This document shows positions 8,116-16,982 of a stretch of 53,536 nt of DNA, piece after piece. This DNA comes from Peptococcaceae bacterium (GTDB taxonomy: Bacteria; Bacillota; UBA994), in the NCBI GenBank assembly GCA_018334055.1, contig JAGXSS010000052.1:71612-125147 (forward strand), read 5' to 3'. Within the stretch, counting starts at the first letter, position 1; every line of letters starts with the position of its first letter. A program made the translations under genes and the position numbers. The notes under the pieces are model-generated. The model searched no databases and was not told the DNA's origin. It worked only from the letters and a program-made list of their open reading frames with translations.

Positions 8116-8784
8116 ATGATGATAATGACTAAAGCTGCAATTTTCGATCTTGATGGAACACTATGGGATGCCACACAGGTCGCGCTACCTGCCTTCCGCG
8201 AAGTATTCGCTGCCCTCTGTCTCCCCATTCCTACCGACTCCGTCCTATCCGAGACATTGGGATATCCCCTGCATGAAATATGGCCAATGATTCTCCCTAA
8301 GGACAGGCTCAACCTCATGCCCCAAGCGAACGAAATGATGGCGGAAAAAGAACTTCGCATTTTGCACGAAACCAACCCGCGTCCCTTCCCGGGAGTGGAA
8401 GACACCTTGAAGTACATTCGCGCCCTAGGGTACAAGACCTACATCTGCTCTAATTGCGACGCAGATTACCTCAAGTTCGTACCCGACCACCTAGGACTTA
8501 GCGCTCTTTTCGATGCTCGATACTGTGCAGGGCAGTTTCACAACTTAACAAAGACAGAAATTGTGGCGATTATTAAAACTCGCCATGGCATTACCGAGGG
8601 CTATATGATCGGAGACCGGTTCCACGACATGCAGGCCGGAAAGGCCAATTCCTTGTTCTCCATCGGCTGTACTTTTGGCACCGGTCGACCCGAGGAACTA
8701 CAGGGCGCAAATTATGTCATAACCTCCTTTCCTGCCCTAGTCGACATTTTTGCGCTGGACGGTCAAGTTCCGACAGACAAATAA
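8116..8784 (+). CDS. HAD-superfamily hydrolase, phosphoglycolate phosphatase-like
   Basis: Soluble haloacid-dehalogenase-fold phosphatase of 222 residues. Motif I is FDLDGTLWD (nucleophile Asp near residue 11), motif II is the ICSN stretch, the motif III lysine is in NLTKTEI, and motif IV is MIGDRFHDM. An alpha-helical cap lies between motifs I and II. The start at 8116 has AGGAGG seven bases upstream; the in-frame ATG at 8092 lies before that site. The substrate cannot be told from sequence. Its 3' end overlaps the opposite-strand activase gene by 22 bases. Confidence 0.88.
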   Translation: MMIMTKAAIFDLDGTLWDATQVALPAFREVFAALCLPIPTDSVLSETLGYPLHEIWPMILPKDRLNLMPQANEMMAEKELRILHETNPRPFPGVEDTLKYIRALGYKTYICSNCDADYLKFVPDHLGLSALFDARYCAGQFHNLTKTEIVAIIKTRHGITEGYMIGDRFHDMQAGKANSLFSIGCTFGTGRPEELQGANYVITSFPALVDIFALDGQVPTDK

Positions 8785-9734
8785 TTTTCATGGCTATACT
8801 TGCCGCAACGATCACCCCAGTAGGCCTGCACACGACCGTTGATACTAAAGCCAACTACCTCACAGCGATTACCACATCCATCACAGTCCTCGCCCTTAAC
8901 CTGACAATTAGCGGCAACTACCCCGAAGCCACGAAAACGAGTCTGGCCCGCAATTGGCTGGGCCAGATACGCCACCCCTAAGGCCCCCATGACGTCATAA
9001 TGTTCGGGGACGATGACCGGCAGAGCCAAGGCGCTTTCAAAAGCTCTGAGTATACCCACATTCGCAGCCACCCCACCTTGAAATGAAACCGGCCCAACAA
9101 TTGTCTTGCCCTTGGCCACATTGCTCAGGTAATTGCGCACTAGGGCCTCGCACAGCCCAGCCACGATGTCACTCAGACTGTGCCCGGTCTGTTGCTTGTG
9201 AATCATGTCTGACTCGGCAAATACCGCACAGCGACCGGCAATGCGGGTGGGTGATGTGGCTTGTAACGCTAGTTCGCCGAGCGCGGTGATCGGCACACCC
9301 AGACGATGCGCTTGTCGGTCAAGGAAGGAGCCTGTCCCGGCGGCACAGACAGTGTTCATGGCAAAGTCCGTAACCACGCCGTGATTGAGCAAAATAATCT
9401 TTGAGTCTTGGCCTCCAATTTCGATGATGGTCCGAACTGAGGGCAGGACACGTAATGTGGCCGTGGCGTGGGCAGTGATCTCATTTTTCACCACATCGGC
9501 ACCCACCAAGGCACTCGCCATGACCCGACCACTACCGGTGGTGGCAACCCCGGCGACAGGAACCCCTGGGGGCAATGCCCTGGCGATCTCTCGCAAGGCG
9601 CTTTGAATGGCCGCAATGGGCTGCCCCTGCGTCGGCAAGTAAGAACTGGCAAGTACCTGCCCTAGGGCATCAATGGCCACCACTTTTGTGCTGACTGAGC
9701 CGACATCCAGACCAAGGAAAACCTTACTTGGCAC
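8763..9734 (-). CDS. 2-hydroxyacyl-CoA dehydratase activator-type ATPase (BadF/BcrA family)
   Basis: ASKHA-fold ATPase of 323 residues related to the archerase activators that fire an electron into 2-hydroxyacyl-CoA dehydratases. Visible motifs: FLGLDVGSVSTK (phosphate 1), EIGGQDSKII (about 105-114), the cluster-bridging cysteine region CAAGTGSFLDRQ (about 130-141), GRCAVFAESD with a second cysteine, and FQGGVAANVG. The C-terminal extension contains CDGCGNRC, an added cysteine motif not part of the minimal activator. GTG start two codons inside the end of the upstream partner. Its neighbours look like the companion component, so the three genes probably form one complex. Confidence 0.85.
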   Translation of the reverse strand: MPSKVFLGLDVGSVSTKVVAIDALGQVLASSYLPTQGQPIAAIQSALREIARALPPGVPVAGVATTGSGRVMASALVGADVVKNEITAHATATLRVLPSVRTIIEIGGQDSKIILLNHGVVTDFAMNTVCAAGTGSFLDRQAHRLGVPITALGELALQATSPTRIAGRCAVFAESDMIHKQQTGHSLSDIVAGLCEALVRNYLSNVAKGKTIVGPVSFQGGVAANVGILRAFESALALPVIVPEHYDVMGALGVAYLAQPIAGQTRFRGFGVVAANCQVKGEDCDGCGNRCEVVGFSINGRVQAYWGDRCGKYSHENYLSVGT

Positions 9735-10830
9735 AACTTACACCCCCACCCCGATGGACTCTTCGCGCCCCTACCATGTCCACGAATGCTTCTAACCTCG
9801 TCTGCAGGCCCGCCTCTCCGGCATGCTCATCCAGCACGAGGGTGATGATGGGCACGCCGTATCTTTGACTGATGGATGGCAACAGGCTTTGCGCTACGAT
9901 CTCTGGCATACAGGTCAATGGCAAAACTTGAATTATGCCATCTATGCCTCCCTCGGCAAAGAGCACGCTCTCCCCAATGGTCTCGAGCCCATGCCCACCC
10001 ACAAAGCCACGCAGGTAAGGCTTTGCTGCCTCATGCACCTTCCTCGTGTGCATCCTAGCCCGAGGATTAGGGACGAGATGTCGGGCAACCCAGTCGCTGA
10101 CGGACATGCTGCGGTGCACTTCTACCCCCAAATATCCTAACCTTTCTGCCAAATGAAGATTGACCTTCGGTTCGAGCAACATGTATATTTCCCCAACTAA
10201 GCCGATACGCAGCGGTCGCTTATGTAGATGCAAGGAGAGAGTAGCAATCTCGTGCCTAATCTCTTTTTCGGCCCTCCTTAGCGCGCGGTAAGTCCTAGCT
10301 TGTCCGATACTTTTTTGCGCAGCGTTCCAGATGCGGTCACAGGAACCGGGAACAGTCTCTCTAGCTCGCAGAAGATCCAAGCTTTGCAGTACCCCATCAA
10401 GCCCCTTGCATAAGTGCCAAGCAAAGTAACTCGCCGCGGCAACATGCCAGAGACTCTGCCCCACGGAGAGCTTTGATATCCTAGACCACAGACCGCCATT
10501 GGCACCCTGCGGTGGTTCGAGCACGATCATGTTCACCCGCATGCCCAAGTCCTGCAATATTTCCTGCTGTAACTCGGCATAGTACCCAAAACGACAGGGT
10601 CCTATACCGCCACCCATAACCACTGTATCCGCACCAAGTTCAATTGCCTCGATAAAATTACCAATGTTAACTTTGAAGGGCAGACAAACGCATTCGGGAG
10701 AGTACTTCGCCCCCAGCATCAGCGTCCGATTAGTTATGGGTGGTGGTGGCACGACCTGCAAGCGTAAATTTTCAAGGAGTGCCTGCATGGCGAAACTCAT
10801 GGTCCCCATGTGGGGAAAGGTTACGCGCAT
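9724..10830 (-). CDS. 2-hydroxyacyl-CoA dehydratase-related protein (CoA activase-associated, DUF2229-like), second subunit
   Basis: Soluble protein of 368 residues in the superfamily of the dehydratase D component. Candidate cluster or substrate cysteines occur in YSPECVCLPFK (about 43-53), GGIGPCRFGYY (about 75-85) and LPLTCMPEI (about 308-316); the tail carries LVLDEHAGEAGLQTRLEAFVD, which closely repeats the tail of the upstream gene, so the two are paralogues. The start at 10830 follows AGGGAGGATACTCA; an upstream ATG at 10860 lies inside the previous gene. In many clostridia this module is one long protein fused to the activase; here it is split. Substrate unknown. Confidence 0.75.
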   Translation of the reverse strand: MRVTFPHMGTMSFAMQALLENLRLQVVPPPPITNRTLMLGAKYSPECVCLPFKVNIGNFIEAIELGADTVVMGGGIGPCRFGYYAELQQEILQDLGMRVNMIVLEPPQGANGGLWSRISKLSVGQSLWHVAAASYFAWHLCKGLDGVLQSLDLLRARETVPGSCDRIWNAAQKSIGQARTYRALRRAEKEIRHEIATLSLHLHKRPLRIGLVGEIYMLLEPKVNLHLAERLGYLGVEVHRSMSVSDWVARHLVPNPRARMHTRKVHEAAKPYLRGFVGGHGLETIGESVLFAEGGIDGIIQVLPLTCMPEIVAQSLLPSISQRYGVPIITLVLDEHAGEAGLQTRLEAFVDMVGARRVHRGGGVSCAK

Positions 10831-11782
10831 TGAGTATCCTCCCTTCCACCGTCTCGACAAAGGCCTCGAGCCGGGTGATTAACCCGGCTTCGCCGCTATG
10901 CTCGTCTACAGTAAGCTGCATAAATGGGAATTCTTGGCGTCGAGCATGGCGCTCTAACAGGTCCGCCACGAGGGATTCCAATCCGCAACCAAAGGAACTG
11001 AGGAGTATTATCCCATCGACTTCCGCGGCGTGGTTGACAAAGTACAATCCTGCCCCAAGCACCATCTTGCTAAGTGACCAAAAAAGCTTCTTGCGCAACT
11101 GCGATAGGCCCAAGGATATATGTTCTAACGGTAGCATCTCAGCGGTGATGACATCAATACCCTGAGCGCGCAACCGATCCACGATATTCATGCTCAGGAG
11201 AGGATCGTAAACATTGTAAGGATGCCCAAGCACGGCAATGCGCAGACGTCGACCGGGTTTGCGCCGCCTACTTGTGCCATGAAACGCCTCCTCAGGCGTT
11301 TGCCCGGCGATGAGTTTATGCTTTATGCGCCTCATTTCGGCTAGGGAGTGATGGAATGACCGCACAGTCGACCAGAGCCCTTTTTCTAAGCAGCGACTGG
11401 TATCCATTAGCGCCCTTGCTAACCCGAAATATCCTTTGCTCATGTCGATATCGGGCGCGAGGAGTGGTGGCGTTTTTTGCCCGCTTTGGCGTATCATATC
11501 CGGAAGCCCCATCAATTTTGGGCAAATATACGTCCGCGGCTCGACGCTGACGAACCTGGGCACCAGCACATAATCTACTTCTGGGGCTAGAGCGAGGACG
11601 TGACCCATCGCTATCTTGACGGGAGCGCAGGCCTCATCCACCACTGCTCGTGCCCCGGAGTTCATGATGGCCTCATTGGTGGGCGGTGAAAGTATGCATC
11701 CTACTCCAAGCTCAGCAAAGAATCGTCGCCAGAGCGGATAATAAACGTAGTAGAGCAGCGCCCGTGGTACACCGACTATCAT
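10772..11782 (-). CDS. 2-hydroxyacyl-CoA dehydratase-related protein (CoA activase-associated, DUF2229-like), first subunit
   Basis: First gene of the triad, 336 residues. It opens with VGVPRALLYY and has conserved cysteines in VDEACAPVKIAMG (about 48-60), PRTYICPKLMG (about 82-92) and SSFGCGLESLV, spaced much as in the D-component family, and the tail LTVDEHSGEAGLITRLEAFVE shared with the next gene. The ATG follows GCGGAGGTGTATGC. It overlaps the downstream gene by 59 bases, so expression is coupled. No acyl-CoA transferase or dehydrogenase that would point to amino-acid fermentation is nearby, so the role is open. Confidence 0.75.
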   Translation of the reverse strand: MIVGVPRALLYYVYYPLWRRFFAELGVGCILSPPTNEAIMNSGARAVVDEACAPVKIAMGHVLALAPEVDYVLVPRFVSVEPRTYICPKLMGLPDMIRQSGQKTPPLLAPDIDMSKGYFGLARALMDTSRCLEKGLWSTVRSFHHSLAEMRRIKHKLIAGQTPEEAFHGTSRRRKPGRRLRIAVLGHPYNVYDPLLSMNIVDRLRAQGIDVITAEMLPLEHISLGLSQLRKKLFWSLSKMVLGAGLYFVNHAAEVDGIILLSSFGCGLESLVADLLERHARRQEFPFMQLTVDEHSGEAGLITRLEAFVETVEGRILNARNLSPHGDHEFRHAGTP

Positions 11783-11883
11783 GCATACACCTCCGCGACT
11801 ATATACACCCTAGTATGCACTGCTATGAGCATCTCATACTATTGTATTTTGATCGCGATGGCCATTCCCCTGCCGCGAAATTG

Positions 11884-12594
11884 TTAAGTTTTTGCTACTT
11901 TTTCCATCTGGCGGCCAGAGGTCTCCTGCAGTTGAAATTTGAAGTTACGCTCCGCATCAAGGTAGGCAAAGAGAACGTGGCCTGAGGAGGGTATGCCATG
12001 GGCATCTAGTCGCTGATAAAAAGCCTCCCTGTCCCACCCGACTTTTTGCACCATGTCCCAATGAACGCGTCCATCCGTAACTAGGGTTAGAGGCAACTCC
12101 TCCGGTTCTTTACTTAGCTTGAGGTCAGATAATGTTACCGGCCTTTTTTCGGCAATAGCGATCACGCTGAGAGTCCCAGAGGGCTCGAGCACAGCATATT
12201 CCACTTCAGCCACATCGACTATCCCCTTGTTGCGCAGACCCATGAGCAAGTCATTAATGTTGTAGCGTAGCTTGCGCATCTCGGCCTCCATGATTTTACC
12301 CTTGACCACGACAACACTGGGTCGACCATTCACTAAAGCGCGCAAGGTTTCTGACTTGAGTGCCGCATATGACAGTAGCACCTCAAGACAGAGAAGAATA
12401 ATGAGCGGTACCACACCCATGAGTAGCGGCTTGTCCGTATTTTCTATTGGCAGGACTGCTAACTCCGCAATCATGATCGAAATGACCAGGTCAAAGGGCG
12501 ATATATTGCCTATTTCCCTCTTCCCCATGATGCGCATGATGACAACCACCGCCAAATAGAAGAAGACTGTGCGCAGAGCTATTTGCAGTAGCAT
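11884..12594 (-). CDS. DUF421 (YetF/YcaP-family) membrane protein
   Basis: About 236 residues. Three hydrophobic helices fill the first 85 residues (MLLQIALRTVFFYLAVVVI onward), with the family signature RIMGKREIGNISPFDLVI between the first two, followed by a cytoplasmic YetF-type domain including GRPSVVVVKGKIM and MRKLRYNINDLLMGLR. DUF421 proteins are common in spore formers; a DUF421-containing protein encoded with a mobile spoVA operon in Bacillus affects spore heat resistance, but this one has no assigned function. The start at 12594 follows GAGGTGAGAGAT and puts the first helix at the N-terminus. It lies 70 bases after the CotS-like gene, probably on the same transcript. Confidence 0.85.
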   Translation of the reverse strand: MLLQIALRTVFFYLAVVVIMRIMGKREIGNISPFDLVISIMIAELAVLPIENTDKPLLMGVVPLIILLCLEVLLSYAALKSETLRALVNGRPSVVVVKGKIMEAEMRKLRYNINDLLMGLRNKGIVDVAEVEYAVLEPSGTLSVIAIAEKRPVTLSDLKLSKEPEELPLTLVTDGRVHWDMVQKVGWDREAFYQRLDAHGIPSSGHVLFAYLDAERNFKFQLQETSGRQMEKVAKT

Positions 12595-12664
12595 ATCTCT
12601 CACCTCTAGACTACTGTGCCCTGCTCGGCAAATCCCTATCATGGGCAACCCGGGGAGTTGGGGG

Positions 12665-13780
12665 CTAGGGGCGGTTGCGCGAACCCTTCCCCTTGCCAAT
12701 GGATATTTTTGGGAATAGCGGCCATACTATCTTTTCTAGCCTCGTGGGTTGAGGTTTTTCAGTTGGTGCTGCCGGTAGGGCTATTTCTGGTTGCGGGGGT
12801 GGCACCTCACTTATGGTGGAGCTGTTTACTTCCACACCTGGTAACTTTTGCACCTGTTCCTGCAACCAATCCAGCCACTCGGCCTTATCCTGCAATTGCG
12901 AGAGCACCTCCCTGCCCTTGAGATTAGGGCGCCCTCTGGCCAGTTCATCTAAAGATTCTACCCATTCATGCGGATAGAGAAGGTACGCGAACAACAGCTG
13001 CCATTCGGTAGCATTTAGGGGATGAGCATTCGTATAGGCCGCCAGAAAATGTAATACGCGGTCATTGGGATACCCACCGTCAACGAGCATGTGTCCTACG
13101 CTGATGTAGGACCAATCGACCAGGCAATCATATGCTTGATTGAGGCAGACCTGGTGACCAACACTCATATACACAAACTTATCAAACGTCGGATGCGGGA
13201 ATGTCAGCACTCTCGCCCCGTCATAATACCTTACTAACTCCTCCACCCGATTGAGCGATTCTTCCGCACATCTTAACAGCTGCCTGACCGCTTCGCCACG
13301 GTCACCCTGGCGATAGCGATGACCCGCGAGCCGCCAGTAGGCGGCCCGCTCTCGCGCTACCTCCCGCCAGGCTGGCGCAACCCTGGTGGGCGGGCAGGCT
13401 AGGAGGTAAAGCAACTCTTCAGAGGCAGCATGCACCTGCCCTAGGAGGCGAGCTATGGCCCTCACTTCGAAAATGTTGCTGCTATCGCAGGCGGTACCGG
13501 GAAAGTATTCCGTCAAGAAGAACTTGCTCTGATTGACTTCCGCCGCGAAACTGTCCCCTACTGTTCTAATAAATAGGCTGAGCCCCTTGATCCCCCGCTT
13601 TTTCAACTGCTCTAGACAACTGCCTGCCCAAGTAATTTCTTCGGTGCTGCCTGTATAGTCATGCACTGCCGCTAATCCATCCCTGGTAGCGAGACAGAGC
13701 TCGTTGTCCACAGGCAAAGGGCTAGCCGTTAAGCTATATTGCGCGGCAATCTCGGCCAATCTTGCCATCTTGGTGCTCAT
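12665..13780 (-). CDS. CotS/YutH-family spore coat-associated protein, probable pseudokinase
   Basis: About 371 residues with an aminoglycoside-phosphotransferase-like outline: N-lobe segments around GLAAVHDYTGSTEEITW and FFLTEYFPGTAC, helical C-lobe, and VDWSYISVGHMLVDGG where true kinases have the DFG-like Asp. The catalytic H-x-D-x-x-x-x-N loop is replaced by HPTFDKFVY, so phosphotransfer is unlikely. CotS and YutH are Bacillus coat proteins of this fold. The C-terminal 60 residues are a low-complexity Pro/Lys tail (PPPQPEIALPAAPTEKPQP) ending in basic residues. The start at 13780 follows GGGAGAGG. Coat location is inferred from the fold and the CotE/YheCD neighbours. Confidence 0.62.
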   Translation of the reverse strand: MSTKMARLAEIAAQYSLTASPLPVDNELCLATRDGLAAVHDYTGSTEEITWAGSCLEQLKKRGIKGLSLFIRTVGDSFAAEVNQSKFFLTEYFPGTACDSSNIFEVRAIARLLGQVHAASEELLYLLACPPTRVAPAWREVARERAAYWRLAGHRYRQGDRGEAVRQLLRCAEESLNRVEELVRYYDGARVLTFPHPTFDKFVYMSVGHQVCLNQAYDCLVDWSYISVGHMLVDGGYPNDRVLHFLAAYTNAHPLNATEWQLLFAYLLYPHEWVESLDELARGRPNLKGREVLSQLQDKAEWLDWLQEQVQKLPGVEVNSSTISEVPPPQPEIALPAAPTEKPQPTRLEKIVWPLFPKISIGKGKGSRNRP

Positions 13781-13864
13781 GTTCAATCCTCTCCCCATCT
13801 AGCGGTCATTTATAACCTATTCGGCGCCAGAGAGGAACTATTACTCAAAAGCCCAGAATGTGCT

Positions 13865-14311
13865 TTAGGCGAGCTCAGCGAACGTCTTTAGCTGAATCAC
13901 AACCTGCCCGTTGTCGCGTACGAACGCTCCGTAACCTAGCAATCCACAGGCAAACGCCAACTTAATGCTCGGCACATTGTCCGAGGCGATTTCTACGTGC
14001 AACTTACCGAGCATCTCCAGTGCGGTACGGAGCAATTGCTTACCCACTCCCTTGCTCCTCACGCCAGAGCGCACCACCACTATGGAAAATACCTCTCCAA
14101 AAGATTGGCAAACTAGTATGCCGAGGAATCGCTTCTGGTCTGTGGCCAAGAGTATCAGTGTGCCCGGCTCCTCTAGCGCCCGTTTGTCCAAATTCCTGAG
14201 CTTCTCCCTAGATTCAGGCGTGATGTGTTTATCTTTGTATTTAGCCACAAATTTAATCACTCGCGCCCTAAATTTGACCCATCTCATCGGTGAGACCCTA
14301 GTTACCAGCAT
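13865..14311 (-). CDS. GNAT-family N-acyltransferase
   Basis: 148-residue GCN5-related acyltransferase. The acetyl-CoA pyrophosphate-binding segment is visible as SIVVVRSGVRSKGVGKQLL (about 81-99), followed by the beta-5 region HVEIASDNVPSIKLAFACG typical of the fold. The N-terminal 30 residues are basic. Its ATG lies inside the 3' end of the preceding ATP-grasp gene (14 base overlap) after GGAGCGAGTC, so it is translated with that cluster. Some GNAT-fold proteins act as aminoacyl ligases or modify peptide amines, and that role would fit here, but the substrate is not shown by sequence. Confidence 0.82.
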   Translation of the reverse strand: MLVTRVSPMRWVKFRARVIKFVAKYKDKHITPESREKLRNLDKRALEEPGTLILLATDQKRFLGILVCQSFGEVFSIVVVRSGVRSKGVGKQLLRTALEMLGKLHVEIASDNVPSIKLAFACGLLGYGAFVRDNGQVVIQLKTFAELA

Positions 14312-15623
14312 GACTCGCTCCGTTAGTAACGCGCTTGCCGGCCAAGAAGCTACTGTACTCCACTAGGCGACACAGCGACAAACGCCTGATATGAGGTTCA
14401 TCAAATTTCATAGGTTTGGCATTGGCTTCAAAGAAATAACACTCCCCCTTCTTGGTGATGCCGATGTCCATGGACATCTCACCAAGCTCTTGACGCATGT
14501 GTTTTTCAATAGTCGGTGCGATTGCCAGCGCCAACTTTTTGACTCGCTGGTAAATCCCATCCTTTGTGTCTGGTTTTTCGCCGAAAACATCCCGGAGGAT
14601 TTTTTCGACGGGAGCGATGTAACCCCCGCATGGCACGTGAGTGGTGATCCCCCCACGACCCGCTACCCGAACACCAATGCCGGTGAGGTCCCAGGTGCCC
14701 GCCGCACCTTTCTGCACTAGGACACGCACATCAAAAATCGCCCCCTGGTACATGGCCAACGATAATCCCTGCTGAACTATGTACGTTCCTGGTTGTTTCC
14801 TTAAACTAACAGTTTGGAGAAGGCCACGGAAGTCCACGCAGTGCTCCTCCCGCATCTGTGTTCCTTCACGATAGCGCAGCAGAAAACCATTACCTGTGGT
14901 TCGTAATTGGAAAATCCCCTGCCCGGCGAAGCTGCTGACAGGCTTCAGATACACCATTTGGTGCTCTTTCAGCATGCGCAAGAGGTCTGTAGCCGAGCGT
15001 AACAGCCTCGTACCAGGTAGGTATCGCGCTAAGGCATCGTCTTGGCTGAGCCAAGCGTGAAGTTGCCACTTATTCAGGAAGCCGGGATTGAAGAGGGCGC
15101 CACCTTGTTCGGTGAACCTCCGCTTGGCAAGGGTTACGGTCCGTTTCCCCTCTGACGTTCGATCTGGAACGCGGTTGTAGATAACGTCAGGCCATGGGTA
15201 CTCTCTTGCCACCCACTGCCTAGCGGCATTTCGCCCGTACCCGAGCACCCTCTTTTGCCGGTAGTACATATTTTCGGCAGCGAAAACGAAGACTACTGCC
15301 CCATACTCGCGACCGATGCGAGCTAGCCCATCATAGTTGTCTCGTTTTCCGCTGAGGCTACAAAAACCTCCCCTTGCTGATGGCCGCAGAACAGTCATAA
15401 TCCCTATATATGGGCCTATCCGCCACCCTTCGGCATCTGGCCATAGCGCCACCTGTTGCCCTTCATGGAGCCCGAGGGCAACTATGTCCACCGGCCTCAC
15501 CTGCAGTACCCACTTCTCCCCCTGCGCAATGAGTCTAGCGCGCGCCTCGCTGGCACCACCTCTCACGGTAATGTCCTCTCGCGCACCAGAAGGCGCATCT
15601 ATAGACACTCTCACTACTCGCAA
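14298..15623 (-). CDS. YheC/YheD-family ATP-grasp protein, paralogue 4
   Basis: About 441 residues. An N-terminal beta-rich domain (about 1-85, ending GWRIGPYIGIMTV) precedes an ATP-grasp fold: MVYLKPVSSFAGQGIF (nucleotide-binding lysine and glycine loop), TYIVQQGLSL, AIFDVRVLVQK and the metal-binding FFEANAKP. ATP-grasp enzymes of this type form acyl-phosphate intermediates and amide bonds; YheC and YheD of Bacillus are coat-associated but biochemically uncharacterised. TTG at 15623 is preferred because AGGAGGTGG lies just upstream; a GTG at 15632 overlaps that site. It shares only moderate similarity with its three neighbours, so the paralogues are old. Confidence 0.85.
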   Translation of the reverse strand: MRVVRVSIDAPSGAREDITVRGGASEARARLIAQGEKWVLQVRPVDIVALGLHEGQQVALWPDAEGWRIGPYIGIMTVLRPSARGGFCSLSGKRDNYDGLARIGREYGAVVFVFAAENMYYRQKRVLGYGRNAARQWVAREYPWPDVIYNRVPDRTSEGKRTVTLAKRRFTEQGGALFNPGFLNKWQLHAWLSQDDALARYLPGTRLLRSATDLLRMLKEHQMVYLKPVSSFAGQGIFQLRTTGNGFLLRYREGTQMREEHCVDFRGLLQTVSLRKQPGTYIVQQGLSLAMYQGAIFDVRVLVQKGAAGTWDLTGIGVRVAGRGGITTHVPCGGYIAPVEKILRDVFGEKPDTKDGIYQRVKKLALAIAPTIEKHMRQELGEMSMDIGITKKGECYFFEANAKPMKFDEPHIRRLSLCRLVEYSSFLAGKRVTNGASHAGN

Positions 15624-15635
15624 TGCTTCCACCTC

Positions 15636-16982
15636 CTAACTAATCGGGCCAAAACCGGCAACATAATGGGCAAAGGCGCAGATGTAGTGCAGGGACCGTC
15701 GTCCATCCCTCTTCGCCCAGACGGGGGCAAAGACCATCCTGCCGGGCCGAGCATTCACTTCAAAAAGGTGCACCTCACCTTGAGGTGTAAGACCTAAGTC
15801 TAGCCCCAGCTCTCCCAAGGGGAGGTGACTGGCCTTCTCGATTGCCCGGGCAATTTTGGTACTCGCCTCTAGTACACGTTCATAGACTGCGCTGTCATCC
15901 CGTGGAAAGACTTCACGCAAGACTTTCTTCAACGGATATACCCTTCCCCCACTGTGAACATGCGTAGTAACGGCACCTACCGCGGCAACTTTAGCGGCTG
16001 GCCCAACCACTTCCCAATCGCCTTGACCGTTCCTGTGCAAGGTCACCCGCACGTCAAAGACGCGACCATGGTATCTAGCTATAGTCACACCCTGTTGCAC
16101 CAGGTATCGCCTCCGGTGCTTTGCCAAGTAGACATCGGCTGCTGCCTCGGCAAAATTCGCATGCAGATGTTCAAGGTTGCGCTCACCAAGGCGGTAGGAA
16201 ACCGTATACCCCCCCTCACGCCCCCGCGCGACTCGAACAATGCCCTTGCCAAGACTCCCGCCCAGTGGCTTAACATAGGCCTGACCGTGGCGCAACAAGA
16301 TGCGCTCCATGTCGCGCACACTAGCAAGCAGGCGAGTTTCGGGTAGATATTGCCGCGACTCCTGCATAGCAGACAACCAGCGATGCACCTGCCACTTGTC
16401 AAAAAATCGGGGGTTAAACATGTAGGTGTGTTTTACTTCTGCCAGCTGTCGCAAAAAACGACGGTAATGTAGTGTACGCTCTAGACTACGATTAGGGACC
16501 CGATTATATATGACATCAGGCAGGGGGAGCACCATCCGCTCTGCGCCACCCCTCCTCTCCACCCAGCCACGCACTAAACGCTGCGACCAGTCGACATCAT
16601 GCGGGGCAAAGGCATAGACCATGGCCCCGAGCGCCATCCCCTCGCGCCACAACCCTCGAAAAAGGGAGGCATCATGCGTGCCTTCTTGACCGCTCGCCGC
16701 CACTGTCAAGAGACCGATCAAAGGGCCAACTTGCAGCTCCCCTCTGTTAGCATGGTAGACCAATTTCCCTCGGTAGGAATTTGGAAAATAAAGACGCGCT
16801 CGGAGCATCGGGGACATGCGCACCCCATCTCCCTCCTGCCTGACTAGGACGGTGGCTGTAGCTACCTCACAGCCAAATCTCACCCGGACATCACTTTCAT
16901 GGGCCAAGCCCCACTTCGCTGCTTCCGCACCGGTAACGTAGAACAAACTGCGCTTACGACCTACATCAACCAAGGCTCTCAC
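15636..16982 (-). CDS. YheC/YheD-family ATP-grasp protein, paralogue 3
   Basis: About 448 residues with the same two-part layout: N-terminal domain (about 1-95, ending LQVGPLIGLLTVA), PLPDVIYNRVPNR linker, then ATP-grasp motifs QAYVKPLGGSLGKGI (about 235-249), YLVQQGVTI, VFDVRVTLHR, GELGLDLGL and FEVNARPGR (about 408-416). All ATP and metal ligands expected of an active ATP-grasp ligase are present. Two adjacent GTG codons (16985 and 16982) follow AAAAAAGGAG; the second has better spacing. The start lies inside the end of the upstream paralogue, so the genes are coupled. Confidence 0.86.
   Translation of the reverse strand: MRALVDVGRKRSLFYVTGAEAAKWGLAHESDVRVRFGCEVATATVLVRQEGDGVRMSPMLRARLYFPNSYRGKLVYHANRGELQVGPLIGLLTVAASGQEGTHDASLFRGLWREGMALGAMVYAFAPHDVDWSQRLVRGWVERRGGAERMVLPLPDVIYNRVPNRSLERTLHYRRFLRQLAEVKHTYMFNPRFFDKWQVHRWLSAMQESRQYLPETRLLASVRDMERILLRHGQAYVKPLGGSLGKGIVRVARGREGGYTVSYRLGERNLEHLHANFAEAAADVYLAKHRRRYLVQQGVTIARYHGRVFDVRVTLHRNGQGDWEVVGPAAKVAAVGAVTTHVHSGGRVYPLKKVLREVFPRDDSAVYERVLEASTKIARAIEKASHLPLGELGLDLGLTPQGEVHLFEVNARPGRMVFAPVWAKRDGRRSLHYICAFAHYVAGFGPIS

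Noticed and set aside
8763-8784. Overlap of HAD phosphatase and activase genes as a frameshift sign
   Set aside because: Both ends match normal family C-termini; it is a plain convergent overlap.
11783-11883. CATACTA and GCATA motifs before the dehydratase-like triad, resembling a sigma-G promoter
   Set aside because: The -35 match at the right distance is poor, and nothing else makes the triad a forespore operon.
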